From contig NZ_CP041091.1 of NCBI RefSeq assembly GCF_006494815.1, positions 4,354,501 through 4,418,500 on the forward strand: 64,000 nt of DNA, given 5' to 3'. The translations under genes were made by a program, and so were the position numbers. Origin of the DNA: Nocardioides sambongensis. Its GTDB lineage: Bacteria; Actinomycetota; Actinomycetes; Propionibacteriales; Nocardioidaceae. The notes beneath the pieces are model-generated. The model was not told the origin of the DNA, searched no databases, and saw nothing but the letters and a program-made list of their open reading frames with translations. Positions within the stretch are counted from its first letter, which is position 1. Each line of letters opens with the position of its first letter. This document shows, piece after piece, positions 8,918 to 17,843 of this stretch.

Positions 8918-10828
8918 TTACTTGTTCGCCTTACGCGCTCGGCTCGCCATCTTCCCGCGCTCTCCTGAGTCGAGCACGACCTTGCGGATCCGCACCGTCT
9001 CCGGGGTGATCTCCACGCACTCGTCCTCGCGGCAGAACTCCAGGCACTGCTCGAGGGAGAGCTTCTTCGGCGGGATCAGCTTCTCGAAGTTGTCGGAGGT
9101 GGCGGACCGGATGTTGGTCTGCTGCTTCTCCTTGGTGATGTTGACGTCCATGTCGTCGGCGCGGGAGTTCTCGCCGACGATCATGCCCTCGTAGACCTCG
9201 GTGGAGGGCTCCACGAACATCACGCCGCGCTCCTGCAGCGAGGTCATCGCGTAGGCGGTCGCGGCACCGGAGCGGTCGGCGACCAGCGAGCCGGAGGCCC
9301 GCGAGCGGATCTCGCCGGCCCACGGGAAGTAGCCCTCGGAGATGTGGTGGGCGATGCCGGTGCCTCGGGTCTCGGTGAGGAAGTCGGTGCGGAAGCCGAT
9401 CAGGCCGCGAGCCGGGACGACGAACTCCATCCGCACCCAGCCGGTGCCGTGGTTGGTCATGCCCTCCATCCGGCCCTTGCGGTTGGCGAGCAGCTCGGTG
9501 ATGGTGCCGAGGAACTCCTCCGGGGCGTCGATGGTCAGGCGCTCGAACGGCTCGTGCACCTTGCCGTCGATCTCACGGGTGACCACCTGCGGCTTGCCGA
9601 CGGTCAGCTCGTAGCCCTCGCGCCGCATCTGCTCCACCAGGATCGCCAGCGCCAGCTCGCCGCGGCCCTGCACCTCCCAGGCGTCGGGACGCTCGGTGGG
9701 CAGCACCCGCAGCGAGACGTTGCCGATCAGCTCGGCGTCCAGCCGGTCCTTGACCAGGCGGGCGGTCACCTTGTGACCCTTGCCGCCCTTGCCGACCAGC
9801 GGGGAGGTGTTGGTGCCGATGGTCATCGAGATGGCCGGCTCGTCGACGTGGATCAGCGGCAGCGCGACCGGGCTCTCCGGGTCGGCCAGGGTCTCACCGA
9901 TGGTGATGTCGGGGATGCCGGCCACGGCGACGATGTCACCGGGGCCCGCCTTCTCACCGGGCTGGCGCTCCAGGCCGCGGGTGATCAGCAGCTCGGTGAT
10001 CTTCACGTTCTTGACCGACCCGTCACGGCGCATCCAGGCGACCTGCTGACCCTTGCGGATCTCACCCTGCTTGATCCGCAGCAGGGCGAGGCGGCCGAGG
10101 AAGGGGGACGCGTCGAGGTTGGTGACGTGGGCCTGCAGCGGCGCGCCCTCGTCGTACTCGGGCGCGGGGATGGTGTTGAGGATCGTCTCGAAGAGCGGCT
10201 CGAGGTTGTCGCCCTCGGGCAGGCCGCCGTTCTCGGGCTTCTCCAGCGAGGCGATGCCGGCCTTGCCGGAGGCGAAGACGACCGGGAAGTCGAGCGCGTC
10301 CTGGCTGTGGGTGTCGTCGAGCAGGTCCATGAACAGCTCGTAGGTCTCGTCGACGACCTCGTCGATCCGGGCGTCGGAGCGGTCGGTCTTGTTGACCACC
10401 AGGATCACCGGCATGTCGGCGTTGAGCGCCTTGCGCAGCACGAAGCGGGTCTGCGGCAGCGGGCCCTCGGAGGCGTCGACCAGGAGCACGATGCCGTCCA
10501 CCATCGACAGGCCGCGCTCCACCTCGCCACCGAAGTCGGCGTGGCCCGGGGTGTCGATGATGTTGATGGTCATCCCGCCCTCGGGGGCGTGCTGGCCGAC
10601 GTAGCGGATCGCGGTGTTCTTCGCGAGGATCGTGATCCCCTTCTCGCGCTCGAGGTCACCGGAGTCCATGACCCGCTCGGCGACGCCCTCGGCCTGGTGC
10701 GCGCTGAACGCCCCGGCCTGGTGCAGCATCGCGTCGACCAGGGTGGTCTTGCCGTGGTCGACGTGGGCCACGATGGCCACGTTGCGCAGGTCGTTGCGTC
10801 GGGTCTGCGTGGTTGCAGTCTGGGACAT
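8918..10828 (-). CDS. typA: Ribosome-associated translational GTPase TypA/BipA
   Basis: A 636-aa GTPase when started at MSQTATTQTRRND (10828). The G1 loop NVAIVAHVDHGKTT lies near residues 15-28, with DTPGHADFGGEVERGL (G3) and VVNKTDRSDAR (G4) following. The elongation-factor-like domains and the TypA-specific C-terminal half with HHISEGYFPWAGE are intact. TypA binds the ribosome and matters in stress and ribosome assembly. The open frame extends 40 codons upstream, but that region does not look like TypA. No clear Shine-Dalgarno precedes the chosen ATG, so a leaderless message is possible. Confidence 0.95.
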   Translation of the reverse strand: MSQTATTQTRRNDLRNVAIVAHVDHGKTTLVDAMLHQAGAFSAHQAEGVAERVMDSGDLEREKGITILAKNTAIRYVGQHAPEGGMTINIIDTPGHADFGGEVERGLSMVDGIVLLVDASEGPLPQTRFVLRKALNADMPVILVVNKTDRSDARIDEVVDETYELFMDLLDDTHSQDALDFPVVFASGKAGIASLEKPENGGLPEGDNLEPLFETILNTIPAPEYDEGAPLQAHVTNLDASPFLGRLALLRIKQGEIRKGQQVAWMRRDGSVKNVKITELLITRGLERQPGEKAGPGDIVAVAGIPDITIGETLADPESPVALPLIHVDEPAISMTIGTNTSPLVGKGGKGHKVTARLVKDRLDAELIGNVSLRVLPTERPDAWEVQGRGELALAILVEQMRREGYELTVGKPQVVTREIDGKVHEPFERLTIDAPEEFLGTITELLANRKGRMEGMTNHGTGWVRMEFVVPARGLIGFRTDFLTETRGTGIAHHISEGYFPWAGEIRSRASGSLVADRSGAATAYAMTSLQERGVMFVEPSTEVYEGMIVGENSRADDMDVNITKEKQQTNIRSATSDNFEKLIPPKKLSLEQCLEFCREDECVEITPETVRIRKVVLDSGERGKMASRARKANK

Positions 10829-11026
10829 GGGAGGTACGGCGTCCGCTCTCGTGCGTGGGTGGTCCGGCGCTGCCGCGGCTCGGCGCCGGGCGTGCGGCCG
10901 GAGAGGGCCGTCGTCCAGGATATCGGCGCAGGCGCCCCGGACCCGCATCCGTGCGAAAGCGAGAAGTTAGGGCACCCTCGCTTAGAGTCGCGGAGTCTTT
11001 CCCCGTTCCACCGCCAGGAGTGCCCG

Positions 11027-12835
11027 ATGAGCGCCGCCACGGCCGCCGACCGTCCGTTGACCGCGCTGTGGCAGCGCTACCGCGCGTTCCGCGCCCGGTT
11101 CCTGCTCGCGGTGGCGGTGACCACCGTCAACAAGGTCGCCGACATCGTCCCCGAGCTGCTGATCGGTGCGGCCGTCGACGTGGTGGTCCGAGGCTCGGAC
11201 TCCTTCGTCGGCGACCTGCTGGGGGTGGAGTCCCGCTACGCGCAGCTCGGCTGGCTGGCGGCGATCAACGTGGTGGTGTGGATGGTCGAGTCGGCCACCG
11301 AGTACGCCGCCGACGTGCTCTGGCGCGGACTCGCCCAGGGCGTCGAGCACTCGCTGCGGGTCGAGGCCTACGACCACGTCCAGCACCTCGACCTGAGCTG
11401 GCACGAGGCGCGGCCGCAGGGTGCGACGCTGGCGACGCTCAACGACGACATCAACCAGCTCGAGCGGTTCCTCGACATCGGCGCCAGCCGGATCCTGCAG
11501 ACCGCGCTCAACATCGTGCTGGTCGGCGCGGTCTTCGCGGTCGCCTCCTGGCAGCTGCTGGTCTTCGCGTTCCTGCCGATCCCGGTGATCATCGCCGGCT
11601 CCCTGATCTTCCAGCGCCGGCTCGAGCCGCTCTACGAGCGGGTTCGTACGACGGTCGCCGAGCTCTCCGGGATGCTCGCCGCCAACCTGGGCGGCATCGG
11701 CACGATCAAGGCGTTCACCGCCGAGGACCGCGAGCGTGACCGGGTGGAGGCGGCGTCGGCCGCCTACCGCGACGCCAACCTGAGCGCGATCCGCTCCTCG
11801 GCCGCCTTCGTGCCGCTGGTCCGGATGGCCATCCTGGCCGGCTTCACCTGCACCCTGCTGCTCGGCGGCTGGCTCACCCTCGACGGCACGCTCGAGGTCG
11901 GCCTCTACTCGGTGCTGGTCTTCATGACCCAGCGGCTGCTGTGGCCGCTGACCGATGTTGCCACCGTGCTGGACCTCTACCAGCGCGGACGCGCCTCGGC
12001 CGGGCGGATCCTGCGGCTGCTCGACGAGCCGGTGACCACCCCCGCGGGCAGCGTCGCGCTGGAGCGTCCGGTCTCCGGGCGGGTCGAGCTCGCCGGCGTC
12101 CGGGCCGGGTACGCCGACGGGCCGGACGTGCTGCACGGGATCGACCTCGTGGTGCCGGCCGGCGAGACCCACGCCATCGTCGGGTCCACCGGCGCCGGCA
12201 AGTCCTCCCTGCTGCGCCTGATCCTCCGCTTCGCCGACCCGCGCTCGGGCCAGGTGCTGCTCGACGGCACCGACGTCCGCGACCTCGACTGGGACTCGCT
12301 GCGCGGCTCGATGGGCTACGTCTCCCAGGACGTCTACCTCTTCGCCGGCTCGATCGCCGACAACATCGCCTACGGTCGCCCAGAGGCTTCCGCGGCGGAG
12401 ATCCGGGCCGCGGCGGAGGCAGCGGCCGTCGGCGACTTCATCGAGGGGTTGGCCGACGGCTACGACACGTGGGTGGGGGAGCGCGGCGTCACCCTGTCCG
12501 GCGGCCAGCGTCAGCGGATCGCGCTGGCCCGGGCGCTGCTGCGCGAGCCCGCGATCCTGGTGCTCGACGAGGCCACCAGCGCGGTGGACAACGAGACCGA
12601 GGCGGCGATCCAGACCTCGCTGCGCAAGGCCGGCGAGCGGTGCACCACGATCGTGGTCGCCCACCGGCTCTCCACCGTGCGGCACGCCGACCGGATCTGG
12701 GTGCTCGACGCCGGACGCGTGCTCGAGGCCGGCAGCCACGACGAGCTGGTCGCCGCGGGCGGCTCCTACGCCGCACTGTGGGACGTGCAGACCGGCGCGC
12801 TCGACCCGAGCGAGCGGGTGCTCGCCGCGGAGTGA
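11027..12835 (+). CDS. ABC exporter, fused membrane and ATPase domains
   Basis: A 602-aa half-transporter. An ABC type-1 exporter membrane domain (about 20-310) precedes the ATPase with Walker A GSTGAGKSS (near 385), signature LSGGQ (near 490) and Walker B ILVLDEATSAVD (near 511). ATG 11027 follows CAGGAG by 6 nt. The reading frame stays open a long way upstream because it runs antisense to typA; that part is not coding. It would act as a homodimer or pair with another half-transporter. The substrate (lipid, drug or siderophore) cannot be told from sequence. It is divergent from typA. Confidence 0.9.
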   Translation: MSAATAADRPLTALWQRYRAFRARFLLAVAVTTVNKVADIVPELLIGAAVDVVVRGSDSFVGDLLGVESRYAQLGWLAAINVVVWMVESATEYAADVLWRGLAQGVEHSLRVEAYDHVQHLDLSWHEARPQGATLATLNDDINQLERFLDIGASRILQTALNIVLVGAVFAVASWQLLVFAFLPIPVIIAGSLIFQRRLEPLYERVRTTVAELSGMLAANLGGIGTIKAFTAEDRERDRVEAASAAYRDANLSAIRSSAAFVPLVRMAILAGFTCTLLLGGWLTLDGTLEVGLYSVLVFMTQRLLWPLTDVATVLDLYQRGRASAGRILRLLDEPVTTPAGSVALERPVSGRVELAGVRAGYADGPDVLHGIDLVVPAGETHAIVGSTGAGKSSLLRLILRFADPRSGQVLLDGTDVRDLDWDSLRGSMGYVSQDVYLFAGSIADNIAYGRPEASAAEIRAAAEAAAVGDFIEGLADGYDTWVGERGVTLSGGQRQRIALARALLREPAILVLDEATSAVDNETEAAIQTSLRKAGERCTTIVVAHRLSTVRHADRIWVLDAGRVLEAGSHDELVAAGGSYAALWDVQTGALDPSERVLAAE

Positions 12836-12918
12836 CGTCGGCGCGGCCACCGCGGGCGGCGAGCCCGGATGGTGGCACGGCTGTTGGCCCCGCAGCCGCG
12901 GTCGGGGAGACTGGCCCG

Positions 12919-13608
12919 ATGCAGACCATCGGCCTCATCGGCGGGATGTCCTGGGAGAGCAGCGCGGCGTACTACGAGCTGTTGAACCGGGGCACGGAAG
13001 AGCGACTCGGCGGGCTCCACTCCGCCCGCACCGTGATGGCGTCGGTGGACTTCGCCGACGTCACCGCCCTGCAGGAGCGCGAGGACTGGGACGGGGTCGC
13101 CGCCGTGCTGACCGAGGCGGGCCGCTCGGTGGAGCGGGCCGGCGCCGACTTCCTGATGCTCTGCACCACCACGTTCCACCGGGTCGCCGACCAGGTCGCC
13201 GACGCGGTCGACATCCCGCTGCTGCACCAGGGCGACGTGGTCGCCGAGGCCACGCGCGCGGCCGGTGTGGAGAGCGTCGCGCTGCTCGGGACCGCGTTCG
13301 CGATGTCGCGCTCGTTCTTCACCGACCGGATCGCCTCGCACGGGCTGAAGGTGCTGGTGCCCGACGCGAAGCACCACGACGAGCTCAACCGGATCATCTA
13401 CGAGGAGCTGGTGCACGGGAAGGTCCTCGACCAGTCACGCCGCACGGTGGTCTCGATGATCTCCGAGCTCTGGGACGCCGGCGCCGGCGGCGTCGTGCTC
13501 GCCGGCGGCGAGCTGGAGCTGTTGGTGCACCAGGCCGACTCCGAGATCCCCGTCTTCGGGTGCACCACGCTGCACGTCGAGGCGGCGCTCGACCGCGCGC
13601 TGCGCTGA
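12919..13608 (+). CDS. Aspartate/glutamate racemase family protein lacking the second catalytic Cys
   Basis: A 229-aa protein with the family opening TIGLIGGMSWESSAAYYELLN and the first catalytic Cys82 in LCTTTFH. The second Cys, normally in a GCTE motif, is replaced: the matching stretch reads VVLAGGELELL, with Gly196 in place of Cys. A different Cys, Cys215 in VFGCTTLH, lies about 20 residues on, where relatives usually have a DTT sequence. The cofactor-independent two-base racemisation therefore may not work as usual; a one-base lyase or isomerase role is possible. The stop codon overlaps the 105-bp repeat element. Confidence 0.8.
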   Translation: MQTIGLIGGMSWESSAAYYELLNRGTEERLGGLHSARTVMASVDFADVTALQEREDWDGVAAVLTEAGRSVERAGADFLMLCTTTFHRVADQVADAVDIPLLHQGDVVAEATRAAGVESVALLGTAFAMSRSFFTDRIASHGLKVLVPDAKHHDELNRIIYEELVHGKVLDQSRRTVVSMISELWDAGAGGVVLAGGELELLVHQADSEIPVFGCTTLHVEAALDRALR

Positions 13609-13710
13609 GGGGGTGCGGGTTTCACCGGTCAGCCGGTGAAACCCGCACGACACGCCGAAGCCCATCGGCGTGTCGTGCGGGTTTACGCCGACAGGTTCCG
13701 CCGCCCGACC
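13606..13710. repeat. 105-bp double-hairpin intergenic repeat, copy 1
   Basis: The copy begins exactly at the TGA of the racemase gene. The first hairpin has a 16-bp stem, GTGCGGGTTTCACCGG, with a 4-nt loop. The 3' arm of that hairpin (AAACCCGCAC) is also the 5' end of a second stem of 20 bp closing on TCGGCGTGTCGTGCGGGTTT, so the two structures compete. The conserved end runs to CCGCCGCCCGACC. Copy 2 lies at 22840-22944, also starting at a stop codon between convergent genes. It probably acts as a terminator; the repeat nature is unusual. Confidence 0.85.
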
Positions 13711-13763
13711 CCCGCGCCCTGTGCTGAGACCCGCCCGCGCGGCCCGCGCGGGCCGCGTGCGAC

Positions 13764-14534
13764 TCAGCCCGCCCGGTTGAGCTCGGCCGTCCCGGAGAAG
13801 AGCCGCCGCGAGGTGGACTGCACCGCCCGGGCCAGGTGCGGCACGAACTGCTCCACGTTCGACGACTTCCCGGGCAACCCCACCGAGATCGCCCCCACCG
13901 GACCGGTGGGTCCGATGATCGCCGCGCCCACACCCCGCAGGTCCCACGGCATGTCGTCGGTGGTGATCGCCAGCCCCTTGCGGCCCCGGATGGTGTGCAG
14001 CCGTTCGTGCAGCTGACCGGTGGCGCGGTTGCCGACCAGGCGCTCGTCGACCGCCTCCGGCGGCAGGCCGGCCAGCATCGCCCGTCCGACGACCGCGCAC
14101 TCGGCGCGATAGCGGATGCCCACCGTGGTGGGGATCTCGCGGGCGTTGACCCCGCCCACCTTGTCCAGCATCTCCACGGTGCCGCCGTCGAGCACCGCGA
14201 GGTGGATGATCGCCGACGTCGCCGCGTGCAGCTCGTGCAGCGCCTCGGCCGCGGCTGCTCGCAACGGCAGGTGGTTCTCCACCCGGCGGGCGATGCCCTG
14301 GGCCCGCGCACCGAGCCGGTAGCCGTGCTGGTCGTGGTCCAGCCACGCCATGTCCACGAGCTGGGTGAGCAGACGGAAGACGGTCGTCTTCGGCAGCTCC
14401 GCCAGGGCCGCGATCTCCTCGAGGTGCAGGACGTCGGGTCCGATCACGAAGACGTCCAGGATCTGCGTGAAGCGTTCCACCACGCCGGGGCGCCGGGCGC
14501 GGGCCGCGGGGCCGGCCGAGGAAGGGTCGTTCAT
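13764..14534 (-). CDS. IclR-family transcriptional regulator
   Basis: A 256-aa regulator. The N-terminal helix-turn-helix (LEEIAALAELPKTTVFRLL) precedes an effector domain with TVGIRYRAECAVVGRAMLAG and PVGAISVGLPG. ATG 14534 follows GGAGGG at good spacing; a longer frame upstream would run into the divergent promoter and was rejected. It faces the acyl-CoA ligase operon across a 73-bp gap holding an inverted repeat, so it most likely controls that operon and itself. Confidence 0.88.
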   Translation of the reverse strand: MNDPSSAGPAARARRPGVVERFTQILDVFVIGPDVLHLEEIAALAELPKTTVFRLLTQLVDMAWLDHDQHGYRLGARAQGIARRVENHLPLRAAAAEALHELHAATSAIIHLAVLDGGTVEMLDKVGGVNAREIPTTVGIRYRAECAVVGRAMLAGLPPEAVDERLVGNRATGQLHERLHTIRGRKGLAITTDDMPWDLRGVGAAIIGPTGPVGAISVGLPGKSSNVEQFVPHLARAVQSTSRRLFSGTAELNRAG

Positions 14535-14547
14535 GGGGGTCCCTCCA

Positions 14548-14566
14548 GGTTCCGCTGGTCGGAACC
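14548..14566. promoter_or_regulatory. Likely IclR operator upstream of the acyl-CoA ligase/ABC operon
   Basis: A perfect 7-bp inverted repeat GGTTCCG and CGGAACC with a 5-bp spacer lies in the 73-bp divergent gap. It has the same TTCCG/CGGAA core and the same 5-bp spacing as the palindrome at 7925-7947, which also sits beside an IclR gene. Confidence 0.6.
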
Positions 14567-14607
14567 GAGTGTGACACAGCCCACTCGCCGTCAAGACGCT
14601 GGAGTGC

Positions 14608-16239
14608 ATGGCACTCCACATCGCCGACCTCTTCGAGCACGTCGTCGACGTCGTCCCGGACCGCACCGCCCTGGTGATCGGGGAGCGTCGGCTGACCTAC
14701 GCCGAGCTCGACGCGGAGGCCAACCGGATCGCCCACCACCTGGTCGCGGCCGGCATCGTTCCCGGTGACCACGTCGGCCTGATGGCGCGCAACACCGTCG
14801 AGCACGTCGCCGCGATGCTGGGCTGCTTCAAGGTGCGCGCCGTGCCGATCAACATCAACTACCGCTACGTGCAGGCCGAGCTCGACTACCTGGTCGACAA
14901 CTCCGAGATGGTCGCCCTGATCCACGAGGCCCGCTACGCGGCCGTCCTCGACGACGTGGTGCCCGGCCACCACCGGCTCCGGCACGTGGTGGTGATCGAG
15001 GACGGCAGCGACGCCCGGCCGACGTCGTACGACGCCGTCGACTGGGCCGCAGTCCTGGCCGACCAGCCCAGCACCCGAGGCTTCGGCGAGCGCAGCCCCG
15101 ACGACGTCTTCATCGTCTACACCGGCGGCACCACCGGCTATCCCAAGGGCGTGATGTGGCGGCACGAGGACGTCTGGCGGACCCTCGGCGGAGGCATCGA
15201 CTTCGCCACCCGCGACTACCTCACCGAGTACGACCAGTCCCGCACCGCGGCGACCATCGAGCCGCTCACCTGCCTCCAGTTCGGCCCGATCATGCACGCC
15301 AACGGGCAGTGGGGGATGCTGCTGCGCTTCTTCACCGGCCACACCAACGTGCTGCTGCCGAAGTTCGACCCGGCCCAGGTGTGGCGCACCATCGAGTCCG
15401 AACGGGTCAACACGATCTCGCTGATCGGGGACGCGATGGCCCGCCCGCTGATCGAGGAGTACGCCCGCGGCGACTACGACGGCTCCGGCCTCACCACGCT
15501 GACCAGCGCCGCCGCGATCTTCTCCGTCGAGGTGAAGCAGCGCTGGCTGGACCTGCTGCCGCAGGTGGTGGTGATGGACATCATCGGTGCCTCGGAGACG
15601 GGCTTCACCGGCAACGGGCGGATCCTGCACGAGAACCTCGCGGACAAGGGCAGCCTGGTCGGCATCGGGCCCGAGACCGTCGTCCTCTCCGACGACGACC
15701 GGGTCCTCGACCCGGACACCGACGTCGGCGCGATCGGCCGGATGGCCCGCCGCGGCAGCATCCCGATCGGCTACTTCGGCGACCCGGAGAAGACGGCCCG
15801 CACGTTCGTGCACATCGACGGCACCCGGTACGCCGTCCCCGGCGACTACGTGCAGATCGAGCCCGGTCGCCGGCTGACCCTGCTCGGGCGCGGCTCCAAC
15901 TGCATCAACACCGGTGGGGAGAAGGTCTACCCGGAGGAGGTCGAGGTCGCCCTCAAGTCGCACCCCGACGTCTTCGACACGCTCGTGCTGGGCCTGCCCG
16001 ACCCGGTCTACGGCCAGCAGGTGGCCGCACTCGTGGAGCCCCGCCCCGGCGCCGACCTCGACTTCGACGACGTACGACGCCACCTCCGCACCCGGCTGTC
16101 GGGCTACAAGGTGCCGCGCACCCTGCACTCCGTCCCCACCATCCCCCGCCATGTCACCGGCAAGGCGGACTACCGCAGGGCCCGGGAGATCTCGGAGTCC
16201 TTCGACGCCCCCACCCGAGAAAGCGAGCTCGCACCGTGA
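14608..16239 (+). CDS. Acyl-CoA synthetase (ANL superfamily)
   Basis: A 543-aa ligase. The AMP-binding P-loop VYTGGTTGYPKG lies near residues 170-181, followed by DIIGASETGFTG, a YAVPGDYVQIEPG block and the C-terminal NTGGEKVYPEEVE and the PRHVTGKADYR lysine region (catalytic Lys likely in GKADY). The length matches FadD-type enzymes of sterol side-chain or alicyclic acid breakdown. It opens an operon with an ABC importer and an enoyl-CoA hydratase; its stop overlaps the next start by 4 nt (GTGA). It would activate the imported acid; the acid is unknown. Confidence 0.88.
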   Translation: MALHIADLFEHVVDVVPDRTALVIGERRLTYAELDAEANRIAHHLVAAGIVPGDHVGLMARNTVEHVAAMLGCFKVRAVPININYRYVQAELDYLVDNSEMVALIHEARYAAVLDDVVPGHHRLRHVVVIEDGSDARPTSYDAVDWAAVLADQPSTRGFGERSPDDVFIVYTGGTTGYPKGVMWRHEDVWRTLGGGIDFATRDYLTEYDQSRTAATIEPLTCLQFGPIMHANGQWGMLLRFFTGHTNVLLPKFDPAQVWRTIESERVNTISLIGDAMARPLIEEYARGDYDGSGLTTLTSAAAIFSVEVKQRWLDLLPQVVVMDIIGASETGFTGNGRILHENLADKGSLVGIGPETVVLSDDDRVLDPDTDVGAIGRMARRGSIPIGYFGDPEKTARTFVHIDGTRYAVPGDYVQIEPGRRLTLLGRGSNCINTGGEKVYPEEVEVALKSHPDVFDTLVLGLPDPVYGQQVAALVEPRPGADLDFDDVRRHLRTRLSGYKVPRTLHSVPTIPRHVTGKADYRRAREISESFDAPTRESELAP

Positions 16240-17843
16240 TCCGCACCTCCTCACGCCTGCTCCGTACCTCCACCCTGGCCGTCCTCGCCCTCTCCGCCGG
16301 TCTGCTGACCAGCTGCGCGGAGAGCGAGGGGGTCGACACCGAGGCCGACCGGGACCCCGCCGTCTTCCAGATCGGCATGGTCGGCGACGAGACCGGCGGC
16401 GACCCGGTCGACGGCGGGATGCTGGACGTCTCCGCCTACACCGAGGTCCGCAGCATGGACCCCGTCGACGTGATCGCCAACGGCCTCTCCGGTGGGTCGG
16501 AGCTGGCCGCGATCTATGACGTGCTGCTGCGCTACGACCCCGAGGCCGGCGAGTACGAGGGTCAGCTCGCCGAGGGGGTCGAGAGCAACGAGGACGCCTC
16601 CGAGTGGACGCTCACGCTCCGTGACGGCGTCACGTTCAGCGACGGCAGCCCGCTGGACGCCGACGCGGTGGTCGCCAGCATCGGGCGCTATCTGGACAAC
16701 GGCGGCGGGCAGGCGTCGCTGTGGAGCCGCAAGGTCGGGACGACGACGGCCACCGACGAGCGGACCGTCACCTTCACCCTCACCGAGCCGTGGCTGGACT
16801 TCCCCTACATGCTGGCCACCGCACCGGGGATGATCGTCGCCCCCGGCGTGGACAAGGGCGGCGAGTTCACCCCGATCGGCGCCGGCCCGTTCACCTTCGT
16901 GCACTACCGCCCCGGCGAGGAGCTGCTGCTGAAGGCCAACCCCGACTACTTCGAGGGCGCCCCGCACCTCGCCGAGCTCCGGTTCCGCACGGTGCAGACC
17001 GCGCAGGGCACCCTGGAGGTCGTCCAGTCCGGCGATGCGGACCTGGGCGTGCTGCGTGAGCCCAACGTGATCAAGGACGCCGTCGACGCCGACCTGGCCG
17101 GTTCGATGAACGTGGTCAGCATGGGGGTCGGCCTGATCGTCAACAGTCGCGAGGGCCGCGACACCGCCGACGAGTTGGTCCGGCAGGCGATCGCGCACAC
17201 CTTGGACCCGGACACCATCATCCAGCGCAGCTATGACGGCGTGGGGCTGCCCGGCACCGAGATGTTCCCCGAGGAGTCGACCTGGCACGGCGCCGGCGAC
17301 GGCCCCGACATCGACCTGGACGAGGCCAGGGAGCTGGTCGAGGAGGCCAAGGACAAGGGGTTCGACGGCACCATCGGCTACCTCGGCATCCAGAAGGTCT
17401 CCCAGAACACCGGCTTGGCCATCGAGGCGATGCTCGGCGAGGTCGGCATCGACGTCGAGGCGGAGTACGTCCCCGGCGCCGCCGAGGTGATCGAGCGGGT
17501 CTTCGTGGATCGTGACTTCGACCTGGCCGGTTGGTCCTTCGGCACCCCGGACGCCGGCGTCTACCCCGAGCTCTTCGAGAGCTTCCACTCCGAGTCGAGC
17601 TCCAACGCCGGTGGCTACGCCAGCGACACCATGGACGGTCTGATCGACGACCTCGGCGCCGCCACCTCCGAGGAGGAGCAGCAGGAGATCCTCACCGACA
17701 TCCAGACCGAATGGAACGAGTCCATCCCGGCCATCGTGTTCGGCGCCCAGCCCGAGCTCGTCGCCTGGGGCGACCAGGTCGGCGGCATCGAGCCGCACGT
17801 CGACTCGATGGTGTTGTACGGCGACGCGTGGGTGACGCAGTGA
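16236..17843 (+). CDS. Peptide/nickel-type ABC transporter substrate-binding lipoprotein
   Basis: A 535-aa family-5 binding protein. It starts at GTG 16236 inside the stop of the ligase gene. The signal ends in SAGLLTSC, with lipidated Cys27. The mature part has DPVDVIANGLSGGSELAAIYDVLLRYD, LTLRDGVTFSDGSPLDADAVV and the TPIGAGPFTF stretch usual for SBP_bac_5 proteins. Although the family is named for peptides, members also bind sugars, opines and other organic molecules; the flanking CoA enzymes argue for an organic acid. The next gene starts at GTG 17840 within its stop. Confidence 0.9.
   Translation: MIRTSSRLLRTSTLAVLALSAGLLTSCAESEGVDTEADRDPAVFQIGMVGDETGGDPVDGGMLDVSAYTEVRSMDPVDVIANGLSGGSELAAIYDVLLRYDPEAGEYEGQLAEGVESNEDASEWTLTLRDGVTFSDGSPLDADAVVASIGRYLDNGGGQASLWSRKVGTTTATDERTVTFTLTEPWLDFPYMLATAPGMIVAPGVDKGGEFTPIGAGPFTFVHYRPGEELLLKANPDYFEGAPHLAELRFRTVQTAQGTLEVVQSGDADLGVLREPNVIKDAVDADLAGSMNVVSMGVGLIVNSREGRDTADELVRQAIAHTLDPDTIIQRSYDGVGLPGTEMFPEESTWHGAGDGPDIDLDEARELVEEAKDKGFDGTIGYLGIQKVSQNTGLAIEAMLGEVGIDVEAEYVPGAAEVIERVFVDRDFDLAGWSFGTPDAGVYPELFESFHSESSSNAGGYASDTMDGLIDDLGAATSEEEQQEILTDIQTEWNESIPAIVFGAQPELVAWGDQVGGIEPHVDSMVLYGDAWVTQ

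Noticed and set aside
10960..10985. IdeR/DmdR iron box (TTAGGGCACCCTCGCTTAG) before the ABC exporter
   Set aside because: It matches the 19-bp iron box at only about ten positions and is not palindromic enough to support a call.
9344..11026. A very long open frame in front of the ABC exporter, antisense to typA
   Set aside because: High GC opens antisense frames; the exporter's ribosome-binding site and family start are at 11027, and the upstream text is Gly/Asp/Val-rich shadow sequence.
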